Below, piece by piece: positions 1 to 11,571 of a stretch of DNA of 64,000 bases (position 1 is the stretch's first letter; each line of letters starts with the position of its first letter). This stretch comes from Trileptium ribeirensis. Its lineage: Eukaryota; Nematoda; Enoplea; Enoplida; Thoracostomopsidae. The notes under the pieces are model-generated. The model did not search any database. It saw only the letters and a program-made list of their open reading frames with translations, and was not told where the DNA came from. The stretch lies in NCBI GenBank assembly GCA_030248225.1, contig JASANE010005227.1, positions 1-64,000 on the forward strand. Direction: 5' to 3'. The translations under genes and the position numbers were made by a program.

Positions 1-63
1 CCGACATGTCTAGTGTGTGTTGTGTTTGTTTTTATATGTGTTCGTGTGTCTTCAATGAGTATC

Positions 64-68
<5 letters not shown>

Positions 69-112
<44 letters not shown>
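69..112. repeat. (TA)n microsatellite
   Basis: An uninterrupted run of about 22 TA dinucleotides. An ORF that crosses it is an artefact. Confidence 0.95.
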
Positions 113-116
<4 letters not shown>

Positions 117-262
117 GTGACTATATATGGGGACACAGAAAAAACGGACGGACGAGGACATCGTACACTAAAATTCACTAAATTTCAGAGTTTTACGGAC
201 GGACAAAAGATGAACGAATAAGACGAACGGGGGGGCGACTTTCGGGCCCTCCCGCGGACCCT

Positions 263-939
263 AGGGGCCTTGGAGCAGGGCCCCTGAGCAATTAGGAGTA
301 CGTTAAGGTCTGCCCCGTCTCTGACCCCGAGACGGACGTTTTCGCGTCGCCGGTTCCCCCGTTTGAGCACAGGCAGTCACATGGAAATTTCGAACAAGCT
401 CGATTTCTTTCGAAGTTTTTTGGATGTCCTCGTGTACGAGGGTCATCTGCTAGAGTCGAATTAGCTTAATTAGGATGTCGGCAAGTCGAGGACAACAAAG
501 GCTGAGTTGATGTTTGCCGACTCGGGATGGGCTGGGAAGAACAAACAGTCAAAATTATGAGCAGATTGTCACGCTAATTGGGGCTGAAGAAGGAAATTGC
601 GTGACCCAAAAGTATTTGTAATAGTTTAAGTTAGGCTGGGACCGGAAAGAGTTCAAATTTTGTTAGGATAGGATCTGATTTCGCTGGACATCCGGCGATG
701 AGGACGGGAAATTGGGACTTCAAATTTTGCTTTTCTTGGGAAAATTTGGACGAAAATCACAGATGGTCAACTTCCGAGTACTCGGAAGATTAGAACTTAA
801 AGTCGGCAAACTTAATTGAAGCCGACTCTCTCTAAGGACATCGACGGTTTACGGTAGCCGTCAAGATTCTATTTTCCGGAAGTGTCCCCAATTGGACACT
901 GAACTAAAACCCAAGAACAATGGGCGTTGCCCGACCAAC
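263..939 (+). other. Hairpin-dense stretch in the left leader
   Basis: Perfect or near-perfect inverted repeats follow one another: 263-285 (7 bp), 315-335 (7 bp), about 774-790 (7 bp, four-base loop), 801-827 (7 bp), 843-862 (5 bp), 881-900 (7 bp) and about 924-939 (5 bp). This is seen directly. It parallels the hairpin array of the complete element at 34502-34714, although the primary sequences do not align by eye. It is probably structured leader RNA of a retroelement. Confidence 0.5.
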
Positions 940-1021
940 GACGATTGGACGGCGACAAAATCGCTATCCCAAAGTACGGCTGAAAATTTCGAGCTTACGA
1001 GCAACACTCAGAAAATACGAA

Positions 1022-1060
1022 TCAGTTGGACTTCGACAGCGCGGAGTTCGGTCGACTCTA
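1022..1060 (+). promoter_or_regulatory. Initiator-like TCAGT block shared with the complete element
   Basis: TCAGT at 1022-1026 is followed exactly 17 bases after its first base by GCGCGGAGTTCGGTCG. The complete element has TCAGT at 36351 with the same spacing to GCGCAGAGTTCGGTCG. TCAGT is the arthropod-type initiator consensus. No TATA box is evident upstream here, unlike at 36318. Confidence 0.4.
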
Positions 1061-2553
1061 CTGACCGGCTCCGATGCACCATTCTCTGTGTTTAGTTTTC
1101 ATATGGCTCTGCTTTCTGTGGCTTTTCGCTTTTGCTTCGGATCGATTCGATGGACAAAGGTTTCCGCGTAGGTGTATACCTCGCGAAGGGGGTTCAGCTG
1201 GTGCTGCCCCAGGGATCAAAGTTCGTAAGTGCTCGAAGGCTTAGTGGACGCAGGGGTTTAGTTTCCCTGCCGAATGAAGAGTAACAGGCCATTCTCTTAA
1301 ATAGTTCATGAACGTAGCATATTCCCTTGCCCTTAAGTAGAATCAATCGCGTTCAGGTTTCACCCACCCCGTCCCCTCAGAAAAGCTACACACGATCCTA
1401 ACTGGAATCAACTTCGAGAATCGAGTTCCGACGTAGGAGGCAATAGGCGATTTAAGGCATATTAGTGCGGAGTGCAGTGAGGACTGATCAAACTAATTCG
1501 AAGTCTTGCTGGTTCCCCGTGGTCTTAGGTAAGGTACAACAAATTGGACGCCTCTCGTCCAAGTTTTTACATGGCTTGCTTCCTTTGAGTTAGGACTAAC
1601 GAATTTTCCTGAGCCGACCACGGTAAAATTTTTGAACGTGCATACCACAAAATAAGGTCTTGTTCAATGGTTTGCTTTGACGGATTTCCAAATTTGCAGC
1701 TTAATTGATCGTTCAACGCTCATGCCGTGTTTGGGCTTGGACAGAACCGCAGATTAGGGACGGAGGGCTAGCCTCCGTTGGGCTTTAGGAAGCCCCGAAA
1801 ATTTCTTTTAATTTTATCGAGTTAAGAAAATTTGGGATCATAAAAGACAAAGCAAATTTCTAGGCACACTAACGTGAGTTTAAGGTCTTTGCTGCTTTCA
1901 CCGAATGTTGTCTCAAAATCATTTTACTCAGGTGTTCGAATTTGATCTTAGAGCACATGGACGACTTACTCAGTGGACATTTTGGTGTACGTTAATATAA
2001 TTAGGGCGACTGACCGGAAGATCTGTGGGTATCCCCTTGTCCCCGCGTGACCAAAATGAGCTGGGGGAAACTCGCCCCCAGCTGAGCAAAATTTAGACGA
2101 ACTCGAACAGACGGTGTCGATGGGGCATCGTTTGGCGGTAATACGCCAGTTTTGCACCTCAATAAAAATGCTACCAAAACAACTAAGTTTACCAGCGTCA
2201 GCTACTGCGATTCGCAATGGTTTTCCCTAGGGACCATTGCCAAAAGGAGACAAAATCAAAACTCGGTCCCTGAACCTTTACTGGAGACCACCGTTGCGGG
2301 AGAAACACATTGTGTCCCCGCCTTCAAATAAAATTTTAGTACTTTCTCAAAATAAAGAAAACTTACTTCCTCGCCCTGGCCATTTCGGCCCCAAACCGGG
2401 CGGGTGCAAAACCCCTTTTTATTTTTAGAGCGAGTTGATCGTTGAGTTTAACCAGGTTTCACTATTTATCTTGAGTGCCCGTTACGCTATGTACTACGTA
2501 TGCTCAGTTTCCCTTTCTCTACAGTTTCAGTATCAGCCAGTACTATTTTCCCA

Positions 2554-2634
2554 GTTAGAGAGTTGAACCTGCACGGAGAATTCAAGTCCGCTGCAGTTTT
2601 TACATGTCTTAACCATTCAGCTATAGGAACACAC
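2554..2634 (-). other. tRNA-like sequence (class II-like), probably a pseudogene or SINE head
   Basis: Read on the minus strand there is an A-box-like TAGCTGAATGGTTAAG followed by a B-box-like GGTTCAACTC at tRNA spacing, with an apparent long variable arm. The acceptor ends do not pair well, so a functional tRNA is unlikely. It lacks the conserved flank of the SINE copies at 5152, 19413, 58015 and 60084. Confidence 0.3.
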
Positions 2635-4110
2635 CAACGTTTACTATTACGTTGGTGATAACTCAACTGCACTACAGTGCAGTTTAAACACTGCAACATT
2701 GCAGTGTAATAAGAAGAAAGATAGGCGTTAGGGAGAGTCAAAGGACCAACAACCAAAGAAAGGAACAAAGGACCCAAATGCGTCCCGGGCCGATTGCCCA
2801 GGGCCCCGAGTAACCCAAATGACTCCCATAGGTAGGAAATGAGGCTAACATAGCCTTTGGATAGGCGTAGTCCGTCAGAAAAGGGGCTCGCCGCTCCGCC
2901 CAAAACCCAACATCAAAATCAGAGCGGAAGTAACTGGCTACCAAAATTAAGGGAGAATCAACCGGCTGGACGATTGTCCCGCGAGTCGTTTAAAAGGATA
3001 CCTCACGCTGAGTTGCAACCCCGACCATACCCCGTCGGCTTGAATTGAAGTAAACGGTTCCATTTTTCCATTTCTTTTGCCCCCCCCCGTTTTCGTCGTT
3101 CGGTCAGTCGTACGTTTAGGTAGAAACTGTCGTCAAATACTATAGGATGGAAGCATTTATAGGCACCAGTGCCAGAGTAGTTTTAGGACAGGCGATTAAA
3201 TGCCCCTCATCAGATGTTGTAGGTAATATTGTTTGAGCAGTGTTCCGACCATGCTGTAGAGCTCGCGTAACCAGCCCCGAATATCGTTTTCCCTCAGCCC
3301 CGCTTAGGTAGTCGTCGCCCAGAGCGACTCGCCTGCAGGAGCGTTTTCTGAAGCACTCTAGGGCCCCTGTTTAGTGCGCTGCATAGCTGAGTAGTTCGCT
3401 AAAACTGAGCCGAAGCAGGGATAACCGCCCCTAGTTCGCAACTTGGCGAATATCTGCACGCTCCTCTCCCGTTCTTCTTTTAATGCCCCGTGCCGCCATA
3501 CCGTGCCGAACTGTAACGACTACAACACGATACTACTAGGCTGTTAGGAACACTCGTCCCTCCGATAATCATTGAACTTTGTGAATAAACGTTGTATCTT
3601 GAAACACCGAGTACCGCCTTGTTTTCACCGAGTTGATAGAAGCTTTCTTTTCTGGTTTGTCCGCTCGGACGAGCAGGTGCTACCCGTCACGGCTTGTGGG
3701 CGAGAATGTCACAAGCACTGGCGGGCAGAGCCTTCTGTCACTGCTATTTACGCTCTCAGGAAATTACCATGTAACACGAGCAAAATTTTATTAAGGAATG
3801 ACCGATACTCAAAATTTGTTAGGAACACACTCGATCTAAATGAGTTAAAATCTTCACTGGTCCAAGTACCAGTGCACCTGCTTAGAATTTACTGATAAGT
3901 GCAGGCCACGCCATTGATAATCCGACACTAAACATTCAGGGCTCGTCGGAACCCTGTGGGGGCCACATAAGTCAATGCTCTAACACGGAGCATACCGCGA
4001 TTTTAACTAGGCAAATCGTCTTGAGCTTCGAATTTCTATGGACTTTTTCACATTCTATTTCAAAACTCACTACGCTAAACTAGATCTTAACAACTTCCGA
4101 TGAGTCTAAG

Positions 4111-4412
4111 ATAGGGAATAGCGGCTAAGCTCCATGACCTGCGAGCAGGTGTCGGTGCTAGCCTCCCTGGGGGACCTCAGAAATCATACCTGATACTAGA
4201 CACGTGCGCAACCCTTCGGGCGGGATCCGAACACACCCAGTGAAGCGCGCCTTTGGCCTGCTAAGCTGCGTAGCTTCTTGGGTCTGACCAAGAATAGGTT
4301 CAAAATCTGGTACTCACGGTCCACCCTTGAGGTTACGATAGCCGGGGTCGTATGGGCATGGTGTTAGGAAGTTGCGCCATGCAGCTGCGTCACCGGTTAT
4401 TACACAAACACG
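4111..4412 (+). repeat. Conserved ~300-bp leader block, left copy
   Basis: It opens with ATAGGGAATAGCGG and closes after the shared GCCGGGGTCGTATGGGCAT and GCGTCAC motifs. The block at 39785-40090 has the same landmarks in the same order and nearly the same length. It is non-coding in all frames. It is the best conserved stretch between the two leaders, which suggests function in the element RNA. Confidence 0.6.
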
Positions 4413-5151
4413 GGCGACTTCGAATACAACTACAAATATTCTTATACTGAAACCTAATTACACGCTGTATAATGCAGGCCGGTAATGATCTTCGTTTGCC
4501 CAACTTTTCGGCCTTACAATGGTAACGGGATGCATAAGCGGTATGGTCCGTGTCACCTTTAGGGGCCGGTAGTCATGTCGCTGGAAAAAGCAACAGCTTA
4601 AGGAGAGCGGGCGGGGGTCGGAGAGCGGTATCCTCCGACTTAAGCTTTGTCTAAGTGACATTTAAGATACGAAGGCTAGACTAAAGCTAAGGGTTAGTAT
4701 ATCGAGAATAAGCATGGGCACTACCACCAGGGTACCTGAATACCGCAGTCGGCTAACCCATGTTAGGTATTTTGAATGTTATGTGGAATTTATTTTCTGC
4801 CGTTTTATTTGCCGTAAATTTTTATTTTATTTTATTTCTGCCGTAAAAATTAGTTGTCGTTTTAACTTAAGGACAAACTTGACACAATGTATATATTCTC
4901 GCTTCATTGTTTATGTTAAAAGCTTGATAGCGTGTATCTCGTGTAGCTCACAGTACTGGAATGTATATTCACAGTCCCTAACCAAGTTTAATGGCTTCCA
5001 TGATTGATAAGTAGTAAATAATGTTACGATCCGGGTTGGAGGGGGGCAGGGTCCCGGGGAAAGGTTCCGAGACCTGAACCCTGCTTCGACATATATGGTT
5101 TGGATTTACAATCCATTAAGTCAACCTTCTCGGCAGATATAATTCTCAGCA
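4413..5151. other. Unannotated stretch
   Basis: No gene or repeat recognised. It contains a short G-rich patch near 5037-5065. A 97-codon ORF at 4714-5007 has no recognisable domain. Confidence 0.4.
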
Positions 5152-5320
5152 TTAACCCTTTCTCACATAAATGATAACTTGAATTTCAAACTATGGCTAC
5201 ACCGGAGAATTGAACCTGGATCGTATGAGTAGGATCTTTTTGCATTAGCCATTTTGCTATCTAAGAGATGTTGCTGGGTTCCTAAAAGAACGTCACAAAG
5301 GCCGCAAACAACACACGCGC
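5152..5320 (-). mobile_element. tRNA-derived SINE, copy 1 (diverged)
   Basis: On the minus strand a tRNA-like head carries an A box resembling TAGCAAAATGGCTAATG and a B box AGGTTCAATTCTCC. It is preceded by the family's TTCCTTAAGGAACC-type leader, here altered, and ends in the shared GGGTTAA tail. It is about as diverged as the copy at 60084. Confidence 0.5.
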
Positions 5321-5340
5321 AAACTAATTATATCAGTATA

Positions 5341-5500
5341 TATTTGAAAAGGAATAATTTCCTATATATTTGAAAGTTTTCTCCTCCCTAATGTAGTTAG
5401 GAAAATATTCCTTATTATCACAAGGAAACATTTCCTTCAGTGTGTGTGAATTCTTCCTGGTAAATACCTATAGGAAAATATTAGGTATTATTATTAGTTG
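5341..5500. other. Cluster of GGAA-N4-TTCC palindromes
   Basis: Three interrupted palindromes occur at 5351-5362, 5400-5411 and 5424-5435, with a related half-match near 5472. All have GGAA separated by 4 bp from TTCC. The flanks are AT-rich and non-coding. A spaced-dyad binding cluster or a decayed repeat are both possible. Confidence 0.3.
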
Positions 5501-7059
5501 CCTACTGCGGATGTACATATACAATAAAAGCAAATAACAAAAGGATGAATAATAGGAATTTATCATGAACACTCGATTTTTGTCAGCAATAAATCATGTA
5601 GCGAACAAGCTAGAGAAAGCTTACATTCCAATCTAAGCTCTTAGAACAACATCTAGCTAGGCAGGATATTTCTCTTAGCTCGAGGGCATTGCAACCTATC
5701 AAAGACCTGTGTACCTAATTCGAACGTCGAAGATACGTAAATTTGAGTAGACACTGCGATTACGAGAACTGCCAAAGCTAATGTCGGGCACCCGGGTACA
5801 CAGTTAACTATGTCAGGATTTGCTACCGGATGCCATGCCTAATCCAGAACGGCTTGGCATGCATTTTACTTCTGCTCCTAAATGTTCCATCATATTCGCG
5901 CACATGCGATCCGATTTACCGACTCTGCAGCGATGAAACGAAGAGTGATACCAGTTTGTTTTCAGCGTGCAAGGCCTCGACATTTCAGAAAAATTTTAAA
6001 AATGCGATTTTTCGGTATTTTTGGGTTCCCAGCGGTAGAACTAGTTTCTCGATAAATATATAATTTTATATACCTAAAAAATTGAAAAAATCAATGCCTA
6101 GATGTCTAGTGCGAAATAAGCGGTGGAAACAATTTAATTGGCCAAAATCACGATTTTCATGTAGTCCCTTGTACCTTCGCGCGAAATAATCCGACCACTG
6201 CTTTGGTCTAGTATAAAGTTATATATTGATTTAACGTGTACTTGTTTCGTGGTGTTCCTGAACTAATTGTTTGTGGTTAACTGATTAGGGTTTGTATCAT
6301 TGCTCTAATCTAATGATCCAGTAAACCTCAAATCATTTTTATCGGTCGTAAAATTTTATTGAGATTGCAATTATGGAAAATATATACATAAATACATGCA
6401 TGCATTTGTAGGTACATTACATATACAGAAAATATGTCCTGTGAGTTTGTAAGCATAAATACATCTATGCATTTGTAGATATATTACATATACAGAAGAT
6501 ATATCGTTTAAGTTTGTTTAAGCATACATTTTTATCATTATAATCGTGAATTTTAAAGCAATAGGTCCGACCAAATGTGAGTAACAAATGTTTCTAAACG
6601 TGTCTTGAGTTTCAGATTATATTGTTTCCATTTGAGTGCAATAAGCACAAAATTCCCTTATACGGCCTCAAAAATTGTACACGTTGTAGTTTATTATACC
6701 AATGAAGTATAAAATCACAAATTTGACACAAAACTGTCAGTAAAAATATTTATCCGAAAGAGTAATTCTGGGTAAACTGGCTCTAATTCTCTCATTTCAA
6801 CAGGGTATTAAAAAGATTTTTAAGCGACAGCTACAAAATCGACAATTGTCTCACGCAAAACTCATGGGCCAAATGTATTGACATTATTTACCAATAAGTG
6901 GGCGACATCAGCGAATTTTAGAATAAACGTTTACTGGAAATAATCAATCATCCCCCATTTCTCAATAATACACACATTACAGCATGACACACCTGCTAGA
7001 CACCCTTGCAACTTGCAAGTACGGCAAACAGGAATATACTATTATCTCCCAAGCGAGGG
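5501..7059. other. AT-rich intergenic DNA with one tandem duplication
   Basis: No gene recognised. About 6386-6450 and 6451-6515 are a diverged tandem pair sharing CATAAATACAT, GCATTTGTAG and ACATATACAGAA. A 77-codon ORF at 5830-6063 has no recognisable domain. Confidence 0.4.
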
Positions 7060-8345
7060 TGAAACGCACCGACCATAGTTTCGTCAAGTGGTCGTTTTGT
7101 GTAATCACTTGTGACAGGCCTAGTGTTTAATGTATATACTACGCTAAAATCTCTGTAGCTCGTTTAAAACCATCCTCGTCGAAAATAACTGAATAAGCAA
7201 GAACTATTCGTGCTATTTTCAAGTAACCAAACCATTTTTCCAGTGTGCCCAAAAACCTATAGATAGAATATATTTCATACTCTGTACACAAAACATGACC
7301 AAGATGCTGCAGACAAACCATCTTCTGGCAACCGGGTTTATTGACCATAACCCACTGAAAATATCTGAAAAGGCTAGAAGTATATATTCGTGCTGGACTC
7401 TAGATAACCAAACATAGTGTTCAACACGTGTTATAGACTAATAAACACTCGTTGTAAGGTAAATACAAGCAATGCTGAAATATGAAAAATCAATATATCT
7501 GGCAAATGGCAACCAATCATATTCAAGGCTAGAGCGACCCAGGAAGGTGTCCCACAAAAAAACTTGTGGTCAGTAAAATTGCAGATCCGATGAGATGATT
7601 CTGCACGATCACTTTTTTCGATGCGAGGCTCAAGTCACGAGATATTCGTTACGAAATATTGGTACCCAACCATGGCTAAATTTGGCAACGAACCTTTAAA
7701 AAACCTGTTTTTGCCATTTGACCCTGAAGATGGAGTAGGACCTGATCGCTTGTAACTAAAGGTACATCCTCATCATATTTGCTATGTAATAAAAAAATTA
7801 TCGAAACCCATCCGCTCGAAAATGAGTTAGTTATGCGTAACAGAAACATGCAAAAAATACAAATTTTAAGATTTTCCTCCTAGCATCCTCAGTGGAAGCT
7901 CAGCTCGCTTCGCTCGCTATGTTTCAATTGTTCAGGAAAACTGATCCACATTAGTGAAGTCGTTTCAAGTCACCAGGCAATTAGGTCTCTTACGCTCAAG
8001 TCACGAGATATTCGTCACGAAATATTGGTACGCAACCATGGCTAGATCTGGCAACGAACCTTTATAAACCAGTTTTTGCCATTTGACCCTGAAGATGGAG
8101 TAGGACCTGATCGCTTGTAACTAAAGGTACATCCTCATCATTTTTGCTATGTAATAAAAAATTATCGAAACCCATCCACTAGAAAATGAGTTAGTTATGC
8201 GTAACAGAAACATGCAAAAAATACAAATTTTCAAGATTTTCCTCCTAGCATCCTCAGTGGAAGCTCAGCTCGCTTCGCTCGCTATGTTTCAATTGTTCAG
8301 GAAAACTGATCCAGATTAGTGAAGTCGTTTCAAGTCACCACCAAT
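7060..8345. repeat. Dispersed repeat family A, copy 1, with internal tandem duplication
   Basis: It shares a long colinear set of landmarks with copies at about 13730-14770, 24520-25400 and 32150-32480: a GTATATAC-A motif followed by AAA-CTCTG, then TGAAAA blocks, then CGCGAGATAT-like, TTTTTGCCATTTTGACCC-like and AGCCTTCAGTGGAA-like motifs. In this copy the 3' ~360 bp is present twice in tandem (about 7620-7975 and 7990-8345) with few differences, so the duplication is recent. No transposase is visible. Probably a non-autonomous element of about 1.1 kb. Confidence 0.6.
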
Positions 8346-8729
8346 TACGAGAAATCCTAATTAGATTTTTCAAAGTAATTATTCGAGCCGGTTTGTCAAA
8401 AAATATATGAAGAATCAAATGACAAAAATTCGACGCTGAATGTCTCTGCTCCATATTTACACATTAATTTTTGGCTTTCAGATTTTAAACAAACACATAA
8501 AGTATAAGACGCCAAATCAGTTTCCTGTGAACTTCAACAACAAACTAACGGTATAAATAAGTCCTCCGTGATGTTTCAATATTCGTCCGAATAATCACTG
8601 TAAAATAGGAAAAAATCCTAAAATCAAAACCGCTGCTTAACGAGAGATACGGATAAGGACGATTGTCAAAAATAGGTATGTAAATATTAAATTCACCGCG
8701 TGAATTATCATATGGAATGCTGGACTGAC
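8346..8729. other. Unannotated AT-rich stretch
   Basis: Nothing recognised. Confidence 0.4.
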
Positions 8730-9300
8730 AAACAAAGTAAATCCATAATGCGCGAGTATACTTAACCTGCGCCCATGGACCATCCTATTTTGTAGTAGTG
8801 GATAGCGAATCGCAAGCGGCTACGGCAAAGATGCGGAAATTTCATCCCTTTTCCCTAACAGAAAATTGACAAAATCAGAAACAAGTACTAATAAATTCCA
8901 TTTTGTGTTCGAATAAAGTTTTGAAGATTTTCAATTTTCAGGAAAACGATTATCTAATGCCTATCAACTTTTCGTTTGTATATGCGACTGTTCGCGACCA
9001 AATTTAACGTAATACGGAAATCAGAAAATTATCTGTCCAGCAAGTTAGCTCACGGTGCTCGTGAACAAAGCCAACATAATTCAAGTCAGGTAGATTTTCG
9101 TTCGCAAAAATTCGGCAATTTTTGTTGAATTTTGGCGAACTTAATTTGGCCGGATTTCTACCGCAGAGTTATGTGTTACCGAATAGTTTTGTGATGATTT
9201 GCGATGCACCACAAATGTTCGCTAATAGCTTTTCAACCGAAATAAGAAAATACAATGGTTATCGGGCGTGAGATTAGTTTACTGTTGCATAATAACTATA
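8730..9300. repeat. Dispersed repeat family B, copy 1
   Basis: Colinear with about 19960-20490. Shared landmarks are CTTAACCTG-GCCCAT, ATAGCGAATCGCAA, AACGTAATAC, TTAGCTCAC, AGATTTTCGT-CGCAAAAAT, and a closing GGCGTG-TTTACTG. A shorter match lies at about 26440-26500. No coding capacity. Lies just 3' of the p31comet-like gene. Confidence 0.5.
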
Positions 9301-9367
9301 TCAATATTATAGCCCCACCGATCCACAGTTAATAGGTATATACTTGTTAAGTTGTACAATCGGAATC

Positions 9368-10458
9368 TTAGCTAACTAAGGAAAAGTCCAGCGGCTTGTG
9401 ATACTGAAACCAAATATAAGACTGCGGGCGCATATTTTTATCACCGTTGCTACCCTCAGTTTCTGATGTACTATTGCTACAGTTAAGCCCGACAGCACAA
9501 CTATTCCTATTCTCTTGATCAATTTGTGCACTGAAATTATAAGAGTTTCCAAAGTTTCGATCGTTTAAAACGCGTTTCGGTCCAAAACCGACTAGTTTTT
9601 GATTATGTCTCACGAAGCTACCGTTCGGAAACGATACAACTGGAATGTTAGGATTGCCACCTGGCGACATAAGTTTATGGTCATAGCTTTGTTCCTTTTC
9701 AGACGTCGCAGAAAGTATTTTCAGTTTATTCATGTCGATTATCGTTATACTAGGAGCAAGAGCGCCATCGCCAGCAAGAGAACCAGTTGTCTTTATGAAA
9801 GTACGGTTTGCACATTTTCTGGCAAAGGAAGTTTCAGCACTTTCGAAATGATCGATTTTTAGCTTATGTGCTGCTATTTTCAATCCCGCGTCTTCGTTTT
9901 CAGCTACAGAATTGACATTTTTATCAATTATTATGGATTTGATACACTTGCTAGATCGTTTCAAATTGACAGCAAGCGTTAATCGTGGCAAAAGCAGACC
10001 CCCGCACGATTGAGGTAGTACGAGCGATCGAGCAGCTTTTACTCGAAACCACATTTTTAACTTAGTAACTCCAGCCTGCGGCTGTGATTGTTGGGAATAC
10101 TCACACACTTCCTTGGTGAATAACTGCCTCTTTAGAGCACGTAGCTGATCGTCAGTAAATGGACCAATTTTGCACGATACTTTTTCACTGTCGGATCCGA
10201 TATTGGAGCAGTCGTCGTGCGATAATTGAGTTCGGAGACAGTGCGGCGCCCGAATACTATACACTTCCCGCGGTGTTGCTGGGTTTGATCCGAATATCAA
10301 AACTATTTCGTCGATAACGCCATCTTTATTTGATCTACGAAATATTTCCCTCAAAACAAGCTGCAGGTTAGAATAATCGTCAAGAAATTGCCGCACACGT
10401 TCGTTAGCACGATTTTTATCACGTTGCTTTCCGGTAAGCTGTTTCGGCGGTGTTAATA
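9368..10458 (-). CDS. p31comet (MAD2L1-binding protein)-like, terminal exon
   Basis: Second and last exon of a two-exon gene whose first exon is 15798-16023. p31comet is a HORMA-fold protein that binds closed MAD2 and hands it to TRIP13 for disassembly of the mitotic checkpoint complex. The minus-strand acceptor ATGTTTCAG ends at 10459. The exon opens with two bases of a split codon, matching the one base left by exon 1. The exon encodes 362 further residues and stops with TAA at 9370-9368; the predicted total is 438 residues. Points of similarity to p31comet, as I recall the family, are DEIVLIFGSNPATPREVY (hydrophobic strand then P-[RK]-E-x-Y), KLKMWFRVKA, a hydrophobic stretch with LPRLTLAV, and Y-I-W-F-Q about 15 residues from the C terminus. 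The protein is longer than the vertebrate form (about 274 residues) because of a ~160-residue polar insert before YIWFQ. Calling the first GTG of the open frame the start would lose the spliced N terminus. Confidence 0.65.
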
Positions 10459-10860
10459 CTGAAACATAAATATTAAAAAATTTGTGTAAAAAGCCTGTTT
10501 ATTGTAAGTTCAGACTATGTAGCATAATGTATATAACGATGTAGAATAGCTGTACAAATCAGCAGGTATCGCTGAAGCGGTTATACAACGCTTGCATATA
10601 ACCGTGGAAGACTGTACTCCAACAACTTCCAAATGGCTAAACCCGATATATTTGAACAGTTCCTTTTCTCAGTATCGCAGCAAACCCAACTCGTTGCTCC
10701 CGCATCAGAAGTGGAATTTCAACAAATGATTTCAGCAGAATTGCGTCGGTACGAATGTCTAGTCGGTCCATATGACTCGCAGGGCAGCAGATCAACTGTG
10801 TTCAACACATTGTCTTGGTGGAGAGCACAGAAATACCGGTTCCAGATATGATGGGTTACT

Positions 10861-11190
10861 GGGCGTTGTTATGATAGCAGATGCATACACAGCCGCATGT
10901 ACAGTTCCCTTCGTTGGGCGCAGCAACAATAGCACTCATTGCGTTTAACGCAGTCGTACATAGCAGTTCCTTGACAGGGCGCTGTTACGATAGCAGATGC
11001 ATGCCAACCGTATGTAGCAGTTCCCTTCACTGGGCGCTAGTACGATCGCAGATGCGTTACGTAGCCGTACGTAGGACTTCCCTTGGCTGGGGTCAGTTCC
11101 GATAGACGGCATAGTATTTAACGCAGCCGCAATAGACAAATGTCTTGACTGGGCGTTATTTTACAGTAGCCGACCTAACATTACGCTACC
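10861..11190. repeat. Minisatellite, five to six units of ~55-62 bp
   Basis: Units begin GGGCGYTGTTAYGATAGCAG and end AGTTCCCTTC-CTG, repeating near 10861, 10917, 10978, 11033 and 11090, with a partial unit near 11150. Units differ by substitutions and small indels. ORFs on both strands across it are by-products of the repeat. Confidence 0.75.
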
Positions 11191-11571
11191 GCACACATTT
11201 AGCACCCCATCGTAACTACAAAAGATTTGTTTAATTTCGATTATTTCGTTAATTTACATGTTGCTAGTTACTATCGCTGACACTATTTCAATCAGACAGA
11301 ATGGTTCTAAAAATTCTGAATTTAACACTTTTATGGCCAAGGTCTGCATATGTTTGGGTGGCTGGTTGGGCGGTGGGCTGTGAGTGGATCACCTCCTCGT
11401 GGTTCAGCCTGGGCAGCGCTACGTCGCTGGCAAAGAATCCACACGTATGTGGAAGAAAATTAGGGTATACGTGGTGCCAATTTTTTTAGGAAAAATGGAA
11501 AGTGTGTAATATAGAGATAATCATATTGAGCACATTGCCCTCCATTATTTCAGAGTGAACATGACAGATAC

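Larger units (their letters stand above)
1..4412 (+). mobile_element. Diverged leader fragment of a second giant LTR element
   Basis: No convincing gene lies here. Several blocks match the leader of the giant element at 33640-41461 in the same order and orientation. The block around 1022-1060 matches 36351-36385, 3944-3970 resembles 39660-39690, and 4111-4412 matches 39785-40090. The homology is clear but much diverged, with indels. Between these anchors the DNA is rich in short hairpins, as in the complete element. The left end runs out of the window, so any LTR is not visible. Similarity stops near 4412, before the point where the complete element has its pre-gag repeats and gag, so this copy is truncated. 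Every ORF here is short and has no recognisable domain. Confidence 0.6.

Noticed and set aside
6..221. 71-codon ORF at the left edge
   Set aside because: Contains the (TA)n microsatellite, giving a YIYIYI peptide.
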